From assembly GCF_036053395.1 (NCBI RefSeq), contig NZ_CP107942.1, positions 9,146,001 through 9,210,000 of the forward strand: 64,000 bases of DNA, given 5' to 3'. A model generated the notes under the pieces. That model was not told the DNA's origin. It saw nothing but the letters and a program-made list of their open reading frames with translations, and did no database searches. The DNA comes from Actinoplanes sp. NBC_00393 (lineage in GTDB: Bacteria; Actinomycetota; Actinomycetes; Mycobacteriales; Micromonosporaceae). Of this stretch, positions 55,038-64,000 are shown in pieces (positions within the stretch are counted from its first letter, which is position 1; each line of letters opens with the position of its first letter). The position numbers and the translations under genes were made by a program.

Positions 55038-56591
55038 GTGAACGCATCGATCCGGACCGGGCTCAGCGGGGTGGCGGCAGCCGCGGTGGCACTCGGCGTG
55101 GCCGAGTTGGCCGCCGTCCTGACCGGCGCCTCCACCGCGCCTCTGGTGGCGGTCGGTGGCGTGGTGGTCGATCACGTGCCGGCTCCGGTCAAGGATTTCG
55201 GCATCGCGGTCTTCGGCGTGCACGACAAGACCGCGCTGCTTGTCGGCACCGCTCTGCTGGTGGCGATTTATGCGTACGGGGTGGGCGCGCTCGGTCGACG
55301 CCGGTGGGCGGTTGCGGTCACCGGCATCGCGGTGTTCGGGGCCATCGGGGCCGGGGCAGCGCTCACGCGTACCGGGGCGGGGCCGGCCGCGGTACTGCCG
55401 TCCCTGATCGGAGCGGCCGCGGCGGTGCTGGTGCTGCGGCATCTGCTGCGGACGGCCGCGACGGTCGAGGGGCACGCTGCCGAGGTGGCCGAGCCTCGCG
55501 TGCCTGCGGCGCCCGCTTCCGCGTACCCCGGTGAAAGCCGGCGCCGCTTCCTGCGTGACCTGGGGATCGTGGCTGCCGTCGCGGCCGCCGGCGGCGTCGC
55601 GGGCCGGATGCTGACCTCGCGCCGCGCGGTGACCGCGGCCCGGCAGTCGATCGCGTTGCCGGTCGCGGCCGGACCGGTGCCCACGCCGCCTGCCGGTGCC
55701 CAGGCACCCGGCGCCGTCCCGTTCGTCACGCCGAACCGGGACTTCTACCGGATCGACACCGCGCTGGTGACCCCGCAGGTGGACCCGGCGGCCTGGCAGT
55801 TGCGCATTCACGGCATGGTCCGCAACCCGATCACGCTGACCTGGGCGGATCTGCTCCGCCGGCCGATGGTGGCGCGCTATCTGACGCTGGCCTGCGTCTC
55901 CAACGAGGTGGGCGGCGATCTGATCGGCAACGCGCTCTGGCTGGGTACGCCGATCAAGGACCTGCTCGACGAGGCCGGCCCGCTGCCCGGGGCGGACCAG
56001 GTGGTGCAGCGGTCGGTGGACGGCTGGACCTGCGGCACGCCGACCGCGGTGCTGCGGGACGGGCGCGATGCGCTGCTCGCGGTCGGGATGAACGGCGAGC
56101 CGCTGCCGGTCGCCCACGGCTTCCCGGTCCGGATGGTCGTTCCCGGACTGTACGGCTACGTCTCCGCCTGCAAGTGGATCACCGAGATCGAGCTGACGAG
56201 ATTCGCTGACTTCGATGCCTATTGGGTGCCGCGCGGCTGGTCGGCGCAGGCGCCGGTGAAAACCCAGTCCCGAATCGACACCCCGCGCAACGGCGCCTCC
56301 CGGCCGGCCGGTGCGGTCACGGTGGCCGGGGTCGCCTGGGCCCAGCATCGGGGGATCGTCAAGGTCGAGGTGCAGGTCGACGACGGTCCCTGGGTGGTCG
56401 CGACGCTCGCCCCGACCGTCTCGGTGGACACCTGGGTCCAGTGGAGCGTGGCCTGGACCGCTGAGCCCGGGGAGCACCGGCTCCGAGTGCGGGCGACCGA
56501 TCGCGACGGGGTGACCCAGACCGCCGATCGCGCCGAACCGGCGCCCGACGGGGCCACCGGGTGGCACGAGGTGACCGTCAACATCGAATAG
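55038..56591 (+). CDS. Membrane molybdopterin oxidoreductase with internal Tat motif
   Basis: 517 aa. Four hydrophobic segments fill the first 150 residues (for example VAAAAVALGVAELAAVLTG and AVAVTGIAVFGAIGAGAAL). A twin-arginine motif then occurs inside the protein, SRRRFLRDLGIVAAVAAAGG (about 167-186), as a fifth segment. The outer domain is sulfite-oxidase-like: FYRIDTALVTPQ, ITLTWADLL, YLTLACVSNEVGG with the Mo-binding Cys near 285, RMVVPGLYGYVSACKWI, and a C-terminal Ig-like dimerisation domain. This fits the actinobacterial molybdoenzymes inserted by Sec and Tat together. GTG 55038 with AGGA seven bases upstream; ATG 55023 is an alternative. Confidence 0.87.
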   Translation: MNASIRTGLSGVAAAAVALGVAELAAVLTGASTAPLVAVGGVVVDHVPAPVKDFGIAVFGVHDKTALLVGTALLVAIYAYGVGALGRRRWAVAVTGIAVFGAIGAGAALTRTGAGPAAVLPSLIGAAAAVLVLRHLLRTAATVEGHAAEVAEPRVPAAPASAYPGESRRRFLRDLGIVAAVAAAGGVAGRMLTSRRAVTAARQSIALPVAAGPVPTPPAGAQAPGAVPFVTPNRDFYRIDTALVTPQVDPAAWQLRIHGMVRNPITLTWADLLRRPMVARYLTLACVSNEVGGDLIGNALWLGTPIKDLLDEAGPLPGADQVVQRSVDGWTCGTPTAVLRDGRDALLAVGMNGEPLPVAHGFPVRMVVPGLYGYVSACKWITEIELTRFADFDAYWVPRGWSAQAPVKTQSRIDTPRNGASRPAGAVTVAGVAWAQHRGIVKVEVQVDDGPWVVATLAPTVSVDTWVQWSVAWTAEPGEHRLRVRATDRDGVTQTADRAEPAPDGATGWHEVTVNIE

Positions 56592-56686
56592 CGGAAAGCC
56601 GCACTTTCGGTCCGACTCGAAAACGCAAGTCGCTCATACGGTGGGTTGCATGTCCACCGATGCGGTTGAAGAACCGCTGAACCACT

Positions 56687-56716
56687 CGACACGGTCCCCC
56701 GCGGAGGACCGTGTCG
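56687..56716. terminator. Hairpin between convergent molybdoenzyme and whiB genes
   Basis: CGACACGGTCC (56687-56697) pairs perfectly with GGACCGTGTCG (56706-56716) around an 8-base loop. It lies 95 bp after the molybdoenzyme stop and 34 bp after the whiB stop, and is suited to end transcription from both. Confidence 0.7.
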
Positions 56717-56750
56717 CCAGCCGTGTGGTGATGCCGCGCGCCGGGCGGCG

Positions 56751-57137
56751 TCAGGCCGCCGGTGCCTGCCGTTGTGCGGGTACCGCCGTCTTGTGGGGCC
56801 GGCCGAGGCGCGCCTCGAGCCGTAGCAGGTCGACCCGTCCGTGACGATCGGCCAGATCCTCCCAGCCGACCGCGAGCAGCCGCAGCCGCTCCGATTCGCT
56901 GAAACCTCCCCAGACACCGTACGGCTCGCGGACCGCGAGGGCGTGCGCGGCGCACTCCGCCCGGACCGGGCAGGCGCCACACATGGACTTCGCCTTGGCC
57001 TCGCGACGATTGCGGGACGAGCCACGCTCGCCGTCGGGGTGGAAGAACTGCGCACTGTCCCGGCCCCGGCAGAGGCCCAGCCTCTGCCAGTCCCACAAAT
57101 CGGCGATGGGCCCGGGCAGTCTGCGAACGTTCGACAT
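56751..57137 (-). CDS. whiB3: WhiB-family regulator (WhiB3/WhiD type)
   Basis: 128 aa iron-sulfur regulator. The four cluster cysteines are in GLCRG and MCGACPVRAEC, followed by the beta-turn EPYGVWGGFSESER that binds the main sigma factor. The N-terminus LPGPIADLWDWQRLGLCRG and DSAQFFHPDGERG match WhiB3/WhiD closely. The C-terminal 40 residues are basic. ATG 57137 is set by an excellent GGAGGAGG; the longer frame adds 28 unconserved residues. It is divergent from the BldM-like gene, the arrangement of whiD and bldM in Streptomyces, where both control sporulation. Confidence 0.93.
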   Translation of the reverse strand: MSNVRRLPGPIADLWDWQRLGLCRGRDSAQFFHPDGERGSSRNRREAKAKSMCGACPVRAECAAHALAVREPYGVWGGFSESERLRLLAVGWEDLADRHGRVDLLRLEARLGRPHKTAVPAQRQAPAA

Positions 57138-57338
57138 CAACACCCTCCTCCCGCGCGGCACCGCGGAGCGTTCGTCATGACGGGCCTGGCTCAGGCCTTT
57201 CGCGGGTGTACCCCGGCTCACGCCGACTCACACGCAACATGTCGATGTCTTCGCAAGCGGTATGGCAAAGGGGTGGCAAGTCATACCTTTCTTTCCCGTT
57301 TTTTCCATCTAAAGCGCGTAATGCTGCGGCCCTCGCGT

Positions 57339-57365
57339 GATCTCCTCTGAGAGAGAAGGAGGATC
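57339..57365 (+). promoter_or_regulatory. Hairpin covering the ribosome binding site of the BldM-like gene
   Basis: GATCTCCTCT (57339-57348) can pair with the bases around AAGGAGG (57356-57362) and GATC (57362-57365), with two single-base bulges. The Shine-Dalgarno is unusually long and strong and would be hidden in the stem. Possible translational control. Confidence 0.4.
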
Positions 57366-57368
57366 ACT

Positions 57369-58220
57369 GTGCGTACCGTCCTCGTGTGCGTCCGAACCCC
57401 GCTGGCGGCCCAGACCGTCGCGTCCACCGCGGCCCGGCTCGGCATGACCGGCGTCGTCCGGACCGCGGTCAGCGAGACCGAGGCCATGATCCGACTGGCG
57501 GAACGGCCGGCCGAAGTCGTCCTGGCCGACACCGCCGTGACCCGACCCGACAGCGTCGGATTCACCCGGCGCGTCCTGGCCCGCGCGCCACAGGCCCAAG
57601 TGGTGCTCTTCGGCGCTGAAGACCCCCGGGTGGCGGCCGCAGCCGTTGCCGCAGGCGCCCGTGGTGTCATCCGTGGCGTCGAACACGACCTGGTCAGCGT
57701 CGTCGCCAAGGCACTGCTTCTACTGCTGTTGCCGGTACGCCCGCAGGGCATGCCGATCAACGGCGCCAACGCGCAACCGGCCACCGTGGCCGGCGGCGCG
57801 CGCAACAACAACTCCCCGGCGGCCCGGGGTCAGTACCACGGCGGACCCGGCATGGGCGTACCGAACGCGGCGGCGGTACCGGCCATGCTCGGACCGAACG
57901 CGCCGATGGTCCCGGCACAGCGTGGTGACGCCCCGATCGACCCGGCGACCGGCCGGCCGATGGTGGCCTGGCCGGGCAACGAGGCCGGGGTCGGTATGGC
58001 CGACGCGCAGCCGGCGGGCCGGCGGCTCACGCTCACCGAGCGGGAGCTGCAGGTGCTGCGGGGGATGGCCGACGGCAAGAGCAACGCGGAGATCGGCCGG
58101 GAACTGTTCGTCTCCGAGGACACCGTCAAGACCCACGCCCGGCGGTTGTTCCGCAAGCTCGGCGCCCGCGACCGAGCCCACGCCGTAGCCGCAGGCTTTC
58201 GGGCAGGCCTCGTCGCCTGA
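57369..58220 (+). CDS. bldM: BldM-like LuxR-type regulator with degenerate receiver domain
   Basis: 283 aa. The C-terminal 65 residues are a LuxR/GerE helix-turn-helix (LTERELQVLRGMADGKSNAEIGRELFVSEDTVKTHARRLFRKLG), matching BldM very closely, and the position between whiD-type and guaB genes is that of bldM in Streptomyces. Residues 1-125 have the fold of a receiver domain but lack its acidic pocket (VLVCVRTPL instead of a double Asp, and R for the conserved Lys in GVIRG); one Asp remains in VVLADTAV. A 75-residue Asn/Pro/Gly/Ala-rich insert separates the domains. So phosphorylation is unlikely. GTG 57369. Confidence 0.82.
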   Translation: MRTVLVCVRTPLAAQTVASTAARLGMTGVVRTAVSETEAMIRLAERPAEVVLADTAVTRPDSVGFTRRVLARAPQAQVVLFGAEDPRVAAAAVAAGARGVIRGVEHDLVSVVAKALLLLLLPVRPQGMPINGANAQPATVAGGARNNNSPAARGQYHGGPGMGVPNAAAVPAMLGPNAPMVPAQRGDAPIDPATGRPMVAWPGNEAGVGMADAQPAGRRLTLTERELQVLRGMADGKSNAEIGRELFVSEDTVKTHARRLFRKLGARDRAHAVAAGFRAGLVA

Positions 58221-58227
58221 CGCATTG

Positions 58228-58277
58228 CGATCTTGGGCGTCTGACCACCACAAGCGGTGGTGGGGCGCCCAAGATCG
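58228..58277. terminator. Long bipartite hairpin between bldM-like and DUF5319 genes
   Basis: CGATCTTGGGCG (58228-58239) pairs perfectly with CGCCCAAGATCG (58266-58277), and an inner ACCACC/GGTGGT stem adds to it. It fills almost the whole 60-bp gap between two convergent genes, so it is a bidirectional terminator. Confidence 0.8.
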
Positions 58278-58280
58278 TGT

Positions 58281-58688
58281 CTAGCTCTGCTCTTCTTCAG
58301 TGCCCTCGGTGAGGGTGTCGTGGACGCCGTCGGCGTAACCCCGTGCGTACTCCCACGTGACGTAGTGGTCCGGGTCCGGGTCGTACGCCGGCTCGTGCAC
58401 CCGTGGCCGCCCGCTGCTCAGCAGGTGCCGCAGGTTGCCACGCAGCAGGTCCCAGTCGAAGTAGTGCGGCTCATGGCAGTCCTCGCACTCGATGACCAAC
58501 CCGCGGATGCCCGTCGGACTCAGCAGCGCCTGATAAATCTCCAGGTCGGAGAGGTCTTCCAGGACGTCCTGCCGCTCGTCCTCGGTCAGCGGTTCGGACT
58601 CGGCGTCCTCATTGAGGTCGTCGAGTCCGGCGGCCGGGTCGGTCGGGTCGCCGTTGAACGGGTCGATCGGCTCATCTTGCACCCTCAT
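58281..58688 (-). CDS. DUF5319 family protein
   Basis: 135 aa acidic protein of an actinobacteria-only family. LEDLSDLEIYQALLSPTGIRGLVIECEDC and EPHYFDWDLLRGNLRHLL are the conserved core; ECEDCHEPHYF offers Cys and His residues that could bind metal. The function is not known. It always sits beside guaB in the genomes I recall. ATG 58688 has GGGAGGTGAG upstream. Confidence 0.85.
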   Translation of the reverse strand: MRVQDEPIDPFNGDPTDPAAGLDDLNEDAESEPLTEDERQDVLEDLSDLEIYQALLSPTGIRGLVIECEDCHEPHYFDWDLLRGNLRHLLSSGRPRVHEPAYDPDPDHYVTWEYARGYADGVHDTLTEGTEEEQS

Positions 58689-58798
58689 ACCGTACTCACC
58701 TCCCGGCCGAGTGTGCTGGCCCGCACGTTCTGTCCGCCGCCCGGGTGCCCCGCGTGGGATGGGTAGGATGATGGACTCCGCCTCTTCTCTAGGGATGA

Positions 58799-60289
<1,491 letters not shown>

Positions 60290-60319
60290 TCACCCTTCGT
60301 TTTAAGGACAAGACCGGCC

Positions 60320-61438
60320 ATGCGTGACGTCGTTGAGATCGGCCTAGGAAAGACCGCTCAGCGCGGGTATCACCTGGACGACATCGCCATCGTTCCGAGC
60401 CGTCGCACGCGCGACGTGGACGATGTGTCGACCGAGTGGAAGCTCGACGCGTACCCCTTCAAGATCCCCTGCGTCGCGCACCCGTCGGACGCCACCATGA
60501 GCCCGGACTCGGCGATCGCCCTGGGCCGCCTCGGCGGCCTGGGCGTGCTCAACGCCGAGGGCCTCTGGACCCGGTACGAGGACCCCTCCAAGATCCTCGA
60601 AGAGCTGGCCTCGCTGGACGAGGACGCCGACGCCACCAAGCGGCTCCAGGAGGTGTACGCGGAGCCGATCAAGCCGGAGCTGATCGCCGAGCGGGTGCGG
60701 CAGATGCGGGCGGGCGGCGTGACCGTGGCCGTCCGGGTGTCGCCGCAGCACACCCTGGCACTGGCGCCGGTGGTGCTGGACGCCGGCGTCGACCTGCTGG
60801 TCATCCAGGGCACCCTGGTCTCGGCCGAGCACGTCTCGACGACCGACGAGCCGCTGAACCTCAAGGAGTTCATCGCCGACCTCGACCTGCCGGTCATCGT
60901 CGGCGGTTGCACCGACTACAAGACGGCACTGCACCTGATGCGTACGGGTGCGGCCGGCGTCATCGTCGGTGTCGGTGCCGACGAGTGGGCCACCACGGAC
61001 ACCGTGCTCGGCATCCGGGTGCCGATGGCCACCGCGATCGCCGACGCCGCGGCCGCCCGCCGTGACTACCTGGACGAGACCGGCGGCCGGTACGTGCACC
61101 TGATCGCCGACGGCGGCATCGCCACCTCCGGTGACATCGCGAAGGCGATCGGCTGCGGCGCGGACGCGGTGATGCTGGGCGAGCCGCTCTCGCTCGCCGA
61201 GGGCGCGCCGGCCGGTGGCGCCTGGTGGCACTCGGCGGCCAGCCACCCGGCTCTGCCGCGCGGCGGTTTCTGCATCGCCGGCGAGCCGGACGGCACGCTC
61301 GAAGAGGTGCTCTACGGCCCGGCCGACCGCCCGGACGGTCAGCTCAACCTGTTCGGCGGCCTGCGCCGCGCGATGGCCAAGTGCGGCTACCGCGACGTCA
61401 AGGAATTCCAGAAGGTGGCACTCGTTCTGGACCGGTGA
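60320..61438 (+). CDS. guaB3: GuaB3 family IMP dehydrogenase-related protein
   Basis: 372 aa paralogue of GuaB without CBS domains, 30 bp downstream of it. MRDVVEIGLGKTAQRGYHLDDIAIVPSRRTRD starts the family. GRLGGLGVLNAEGLWTRYEDP, GVGADEWATTDTVLGIRVPMATAI and LIADGGIATSGDIAKAIGCGADAVMLGEPL follow. The GuaB catalytic Cys loop is changed (GADEWATTDTVLG lacks Cys), so the activity is probably not that of GuaB. ATG 60320 with AAGGA upstream. Confidence 0.92.
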   Translation: MRDVVEIGLGKTAQRGYHLDDIAIVPSRRTRDVDDVSTEWKLDAYPFKIPCVAHPSDATMSPDSAIALGRLGGLGVLNAEGLWTRYEDPSKILEELASLDEDADATKRLQEVYAEPIKPELIAERVRQMRAGGVTVAVRVSPQHTLALAPVVLDAGVDLLVIQGTLVSAEHVSTTDEPLNLKEFIADLDLPVIVGGCTDYKTALHLMRTGAAGVIVGVGADEWATTDTVLGIRVPMATAIADAAAARRDYLDETGGRYVHLIADGGIATSGDIAKAIGCGADAVMLGEPLSLAEGAPAGGAWWHSAASHPALPRGGFCIAGEPDGTLEEVLYGPADRPDGQLNLFGGLRRAMAKCGYRDVKEFQKVALVLDR

Positions 61439-61482
61439 AAACCGGTTACAAGGCGTTCTGCCGCGGAGCGAAGCGGAGCCAG

Positions 61483-62889
61483 CTAGCTCGGCTTTTCGGT
61501 CCCGTAGAGCCAAGACTGGAAAAAGGCGTCCAGGTCTTTCCCGGACGCCTTTTCTGCGGCCGCGATGAATTCGTCGGCGGTGACGTTGCCGTTGCGGTTG
61601 TCGGCGGTCCACGACTTCACCAGCTTGCTGAACGCCTCGTCGCCGATGGTGCGGCGCAGCGCGTGCACGGTCATCCCGCCGCGCTGGTAGACGGCCGAGC
61701 CGAACAGCCGCTCCGGGGTCGGGTCGCCGGGGATCTGCCGCCAGTCGAAGCTCGCGTACGTCCGGTCGAAGATCTGCTGGGCGGTCGCGTCGCCCTCGTG
61801 CTCGGACCAGAGCCACTCGGCGTACGTCGCGAAGCCCTCGTTGAGCCAGATGTCCTGCCAGCGGCTCAGCGCGACGCTGTCCCCGAACCACTGGTGCGCC
61901 AGTTCGTGCGCGACCACACCCGGGTTCAGGCCCCGCGCGAAGAACGTGTTGCCGTACACCGGCCGGGCCTGTGTCTCGAGCGCGTAGGTGATCTGGTCCG
62001 CGTCGACCACGACCCCGCCGTTGGCGTCGAACGGGTACGGCCCGAAGTGCCCCGCCAGGAAGTCGGTGATCTCCCCGGTGCGGGCGATCGAACGGGCCGC
62101 CGGGCCGTCGGCCGGCAGTGACTCCGGGATCGCGGTGACCATCGGCTTGCCGCCGTGGGTGCCGCGGGTGATCCGGTACTGGCCGATGACCACCGTGGAG
62201 AGATAGCTGGCCATCGGGGAGTTCTCGGTCCAGCGCCAGGTGGTCCAGTCGTCGACGGTCTCCCGCTCGCCGGGCACCCCGTTGCTGAGCACCTCGATGC
62301 CGTCCGGCACGGTCATCGCCAGCCGGAAGGTGGCCTTGTCCGACGGGTGGTCGTTCACCGGGTACCACGTGCTCGCCGACTCCGGCTGGCCGAGGGCGAT
62401 GGCGCCGTCGTTCCCGACGCGCATCCAGCCGCCGTTGCCGAGCGCCTTGTTCTCCAGCAGGGCGGGCTGTCCGGCGTACCGGACCACGACGGTGAACTTG
62501 CGCCCGTCGACGATGCCGGCTGCCGGGGTGATCACCAGCTCGTTGCCCTCGGCGGCACTGGTCGCGGCGGCGCCGTCCACAGTGACCTGCTCGGCCTTGA
62601 GATGGGCGAGATCGAGGTTGAACCGGGACAGGTGCTGCGTCGCAGTCGCCGTGATGGTGGCGGTGCCGCTGAGCCGGCCGGCCGCCGGGTCGTACCGCAG
62701 GTCCAGGTCGTATCCGGCGACGTCGTAGCCGCCGTTCCCGTACGTCGGGAAGTACGGATCACCGACACCCTCGGCGCCGGGCTGGAACGTGGGTGCGGTG
62801 GACGGCGTGACTGAGGGCGCCGGCTCAGGCTCGTCCGCGGAACACCCCGCGATGAGGAGCACCAGGACCAGTCCACCGCGTCGCCACAT
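61483..62889 (-). CDS. Secreted M1-family metallopeptidase lipoprotein
   Basis: 468 aa. A lipoprotein signal (MWRRGGLVLVLLIAGC, lipidated Cys16) precedes a Pro/Ser/Thr linker and an N-terminal beta-saddle domain (about 50-230). The catalytic gluzincin motif VVAHELAHQWFGDSV is near 325, with the third zinc ligand in LNEGFATYAEW 18 residues later. The GAMEN exopeptidase motif is replaced by the segment VVVDADQITYALETQ. It lacks the C-terminal HEAT domain of aminopeptidase N, so it is the short type. The 3' end overlaps a terminator for the facing guaB operon. Confidence 0.9.
   Translation of the reverse strand: MWRRGGLVLVLLIAGCSADEPEPAPSVTPSTAPTFQPGAEGVGDPYFPTYGNGGYDVAGYDLDLRYDPAAGRLSGTATITATATQHLSRFNLDLAHLKAEQVTVDGAAATSAAEGNELVITPAAGIVDGRKFTVVVRYAGQPALLENKALGNGGWMRVGNDGAIALGQPESASTWYPVNDHPSDKATFRLAMTVPDGIEVLSNGVPGERETVDDWTTWRWTENSPMASYLSTVVIGQYRITRGTHGGKPMVTAIPESLPADGPAARSIARTGEITDFLAGHFGPYPFDANGGVVVDADQITYALETQARPVYGNTFFARGLNPGVVAHELAHQWFGDSVALSRWQDIWLNEGFATYAEWLWSEHEGDATAQQIFDRTYASFDWRQIPGDPTPERLFGSAVYQRGGMTVHALRRTIGDEAFSKLVKSWTADNRNGNVTADEFIAAAEKASGKDLDAFFQSWLYGTEKPS
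61521..61553 (+). terminator. Intrinsic terminator of guaB-guaB3 inside the convergent gene
   Basis: AAAAGGCGTCC (61521-61531) pairs perfectly with GGACGCCTTTT (61543-61553) around an 11-base loop, and the plus strand ends in a T-run. It lies 83 bp past the guaB3 stop, within the last codons of the minus-strand M1 peptidase gene. Confidence 0.7.
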
Positions 62890-62907
62890 GGGTTCGAGAC
62901 TACGGCT

Positions 62908-64000
62908 CTATCCCTTGTCGACCAGCTTGGGGTGTTGCGCCAGGTAGGCGGCGTGCTGGTTCTTCACCAGCGCTTTGAGGAAGCCCTTGCCCTCGGCCTT
63001 GAGTTGTTCACCCAGGTAACCGCCGCCGCGGCCGATCCCGCCGCCGGGCAGGCTGACCATCGTGATGTCCGCCGGGCTCAGGTCCCGCAGCGCGTACGCG
63101 TACTCGAACGGCGTACGCCCGCCCACGTAGACCAGCGACTTGCCCAGCGCGCTGATCACGTCGCCGAGTTTGGCCGGGTCCTCCAGGCCCTGGCTCATCG
63201 CCGTGCCGAGGATCGCCCGGACCAGCTGCCGGTGGTGCCGCTGCCGGTCGTAGTCACCGTTCGGCAGGCCGTACCGCTGGCGTGCGTAGTCGATCGCCTG
63301 CCACCCGACCAGCCGCTGCTTGCCCGGCTTGTAGACCGCCTGCGGTCCGACGAAGTCGCCGCCGCCTCGGGCCAGCTGGCGCATGGTGCCGTCCGGCTTG
63401 CGGTGCCGGGATTCGACCCGCTGGTCGATCGTCATCTCGATGCCGCCGAGCGCGTCGACGAGTTTCGCCATACCCCCGAAGTTGAGGATCGCCCCGCCGT
63501 GGAACGTCTTGATCCCGGTGTACGCGCTGAGCGTCTTGGTGAGCAGCTCATACCCCTGCTCGACGCTGACCCGGTCGGAACCCGGGACGCGCGAGCCCCG
63601 GCTCATCGCCTCAGTGATCTTGTAGCGGCCGCCGCCGAATCCGGACTTCTTGTAGGCCGGGATCTCCACGCGCAGGTCGCGGGGGAGTGAGTAGAGGTAT
63701 GCCGACTCCAGTCCGGCGTCGACGTGCAGCAGCATGATCGCGTCGGCGTGCGGCTCCCAGCCGGGGATCGACGTCCGGGTGTCGACGCCGATCAGAACCA
63801 GGTCGAGCGGGCCCTTGATGTCGGCGCCGGGAGACGGGCTGGGTGACGCCGAGGGGGATGCGGACGGACCGGCAGATGCCGAGGCCGCGGCGGGTCCGGC
63901 CGGTGCGGCGTCCGGCTCGGAAGATCCTCGATTGATCGCTATCGCGACGCCGATGCCGGCGACCAGCGCCAGCACGACGCCCGCGAGCACCGCCCAAGTG
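62908..64000 (-). CDS. LytR-CpsA-Psr (LCP) family cell-wall ligase, N-terminus beyond window
   Basis: At least 360 aa. A membrane segment (LAGVVLALVAGIGVAIAIN) is followed by a Ser/Pro/Ala linker and the LCP domain: LDLVLIGVDTRTS, HADAIMLLHVDA, AYLYSLPRDLRVEIP with the catalytic Arg, GGIEMTIDQRV, and YARQRYGLPNGDYDRQRHHRQLVRAIL. LCP enzymes join secondary polymers such as teichoic acids or arabinogalactan to peptidoglycan. The frame is open at the right edge, so the true start lies outside; cytoplasmic residues are missing. It is 18 bp upstream of the M1 gene on the same strand. Confidence 0.92.
   Translation of the reverse strand, partial: TWAVLAGVVLALVAGIGVAIAINRGSSEPDAAPAGPAAASASAGPSASPSASPSPSPGADIKGPLDLVLIGVDTRTSIPGWEPHADAIMLLHVDAGLESAYLYSLPRDLRVEIPAYKKSGFGGGRYKITEAMSRGSRVPGSDRVSVEQGYELLTKTLSAYTGIKTFHGGAILNFGGMAKLVDALGGIEMTIDQRVESRHRKPDGTMRQLARGGGDFVGPQAVYKPGKQRLVGWQAIDYARQRYGLPNGDYDRQRHHRQLVRAILGTAMSQGLEDPAKLGDVISALGKSLVYVGGRTPFEYAYALRDLSPADITMVSLPGGGIGRGGGYLGEQLKAEGKGFLKALVKNQHAAYLAQHPKLVDKG

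Noticed and set aside
53234..55135. Long frame antisense to M16 B
   Set aside because: Shadow frame with His/Arg/Asp-rich composition; sense strand carries HLVEH and membrane segments.

Overview
The window is a high-GC chromosomal segment of an actinomycete, most likely of the Micromonosporaceae (Actinoplanes-like). The reasons are the strong G/C third-position bias, the frequent GTG starts, a four-gene conservon, a WhiB-family regulator, tandem CIRCE operators before groES, a GroEL with a His-rich tail, and a gene order (rplM-rpsI-glmM ... glmS ... acpS-alr-tsaE-tsaB-rimI-tsaD-groES-groEL ... whiB-bldM-like-DUF5319-guaB-guaB3) that I recall as conserved in Streptomyces and relatives. No tRNA, rRNA, CRISPR array or intact insertion sequence was seen.

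Layout. 1-2.8 kb: the end of an unknown membrane protein, a small methyltransferase and an ABC-F ATPase. 2.86-8.7 kb: a TPP riboswitch and a seven-gene thiamine operon (thiE, thiO, thiS, thiG, a second ThiE/TenI-like gene, thiD, thiC) that makes both the thiazole and pyrimidine halves of thiamine. 8.7-14.5 kb, mostly on the minus strand: an unusual signal peptidase fused to DUF5305 and a very long disordered tail, a small exported protein that may be its substrate, a secreted guanyl-specific RNase, and a polytopic membrane protein. 15-19.3 kb: a conservon (sensor kinase, roadblock, DUF742, GTPase). 19.3-20.4 kb: a large foldback repeat element with internal 62-63 bp tandem units, then an IS5-family transposase relic. 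20.4-21.6 kb: uroporphyrinogen-III synthase fused to a winged-helix domain.

22-37.9 kb is housekeeping: ribosomal proteins L13/S9, glmM and glmS (amino-sugar synthesis), an aminotransferase with an MmpS-like protein, a type VII secretion-type pair (YxxxD protein plus DUF1023 hydrolase), acpS, nnr, alr, an alpha/beta hydrolase, tsaE, ung, tsaB, rimI, tsaD. 38.2-41.8 kb: a two-gene ABC exporter in which one ATPase half is badly degenerate. 41.8-44.1 kb: groES-groEL under two CIRCE operators that bracket a vegetative promoter.

44.1-64 kb: a THUMP-like methyltransferase, ybaK, a xylose-type ABC importer with a ROK regulator, a cassette of two M16-like peptidases around a helical protein, a membrane molybdoenzyme with an internal Tat motif, a WhiB3/WhiD-type regulator, a BldM-like regulator, DUF5319, two GuaB paralogues, a secreted M1 peptidase and an LCP cell-wall ligase cut by the window edge.

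The least ordinary items are the foldback element and its related tandem repeat that codes for the tail of the second ThiE; the complementary decay of the ABC pair; the signal peptidase-DUF5305 fusion with its candidate substrate; the M16 cassette with a tiny overlapping leader ORF; and several hairpins and duplications at gene junctions.
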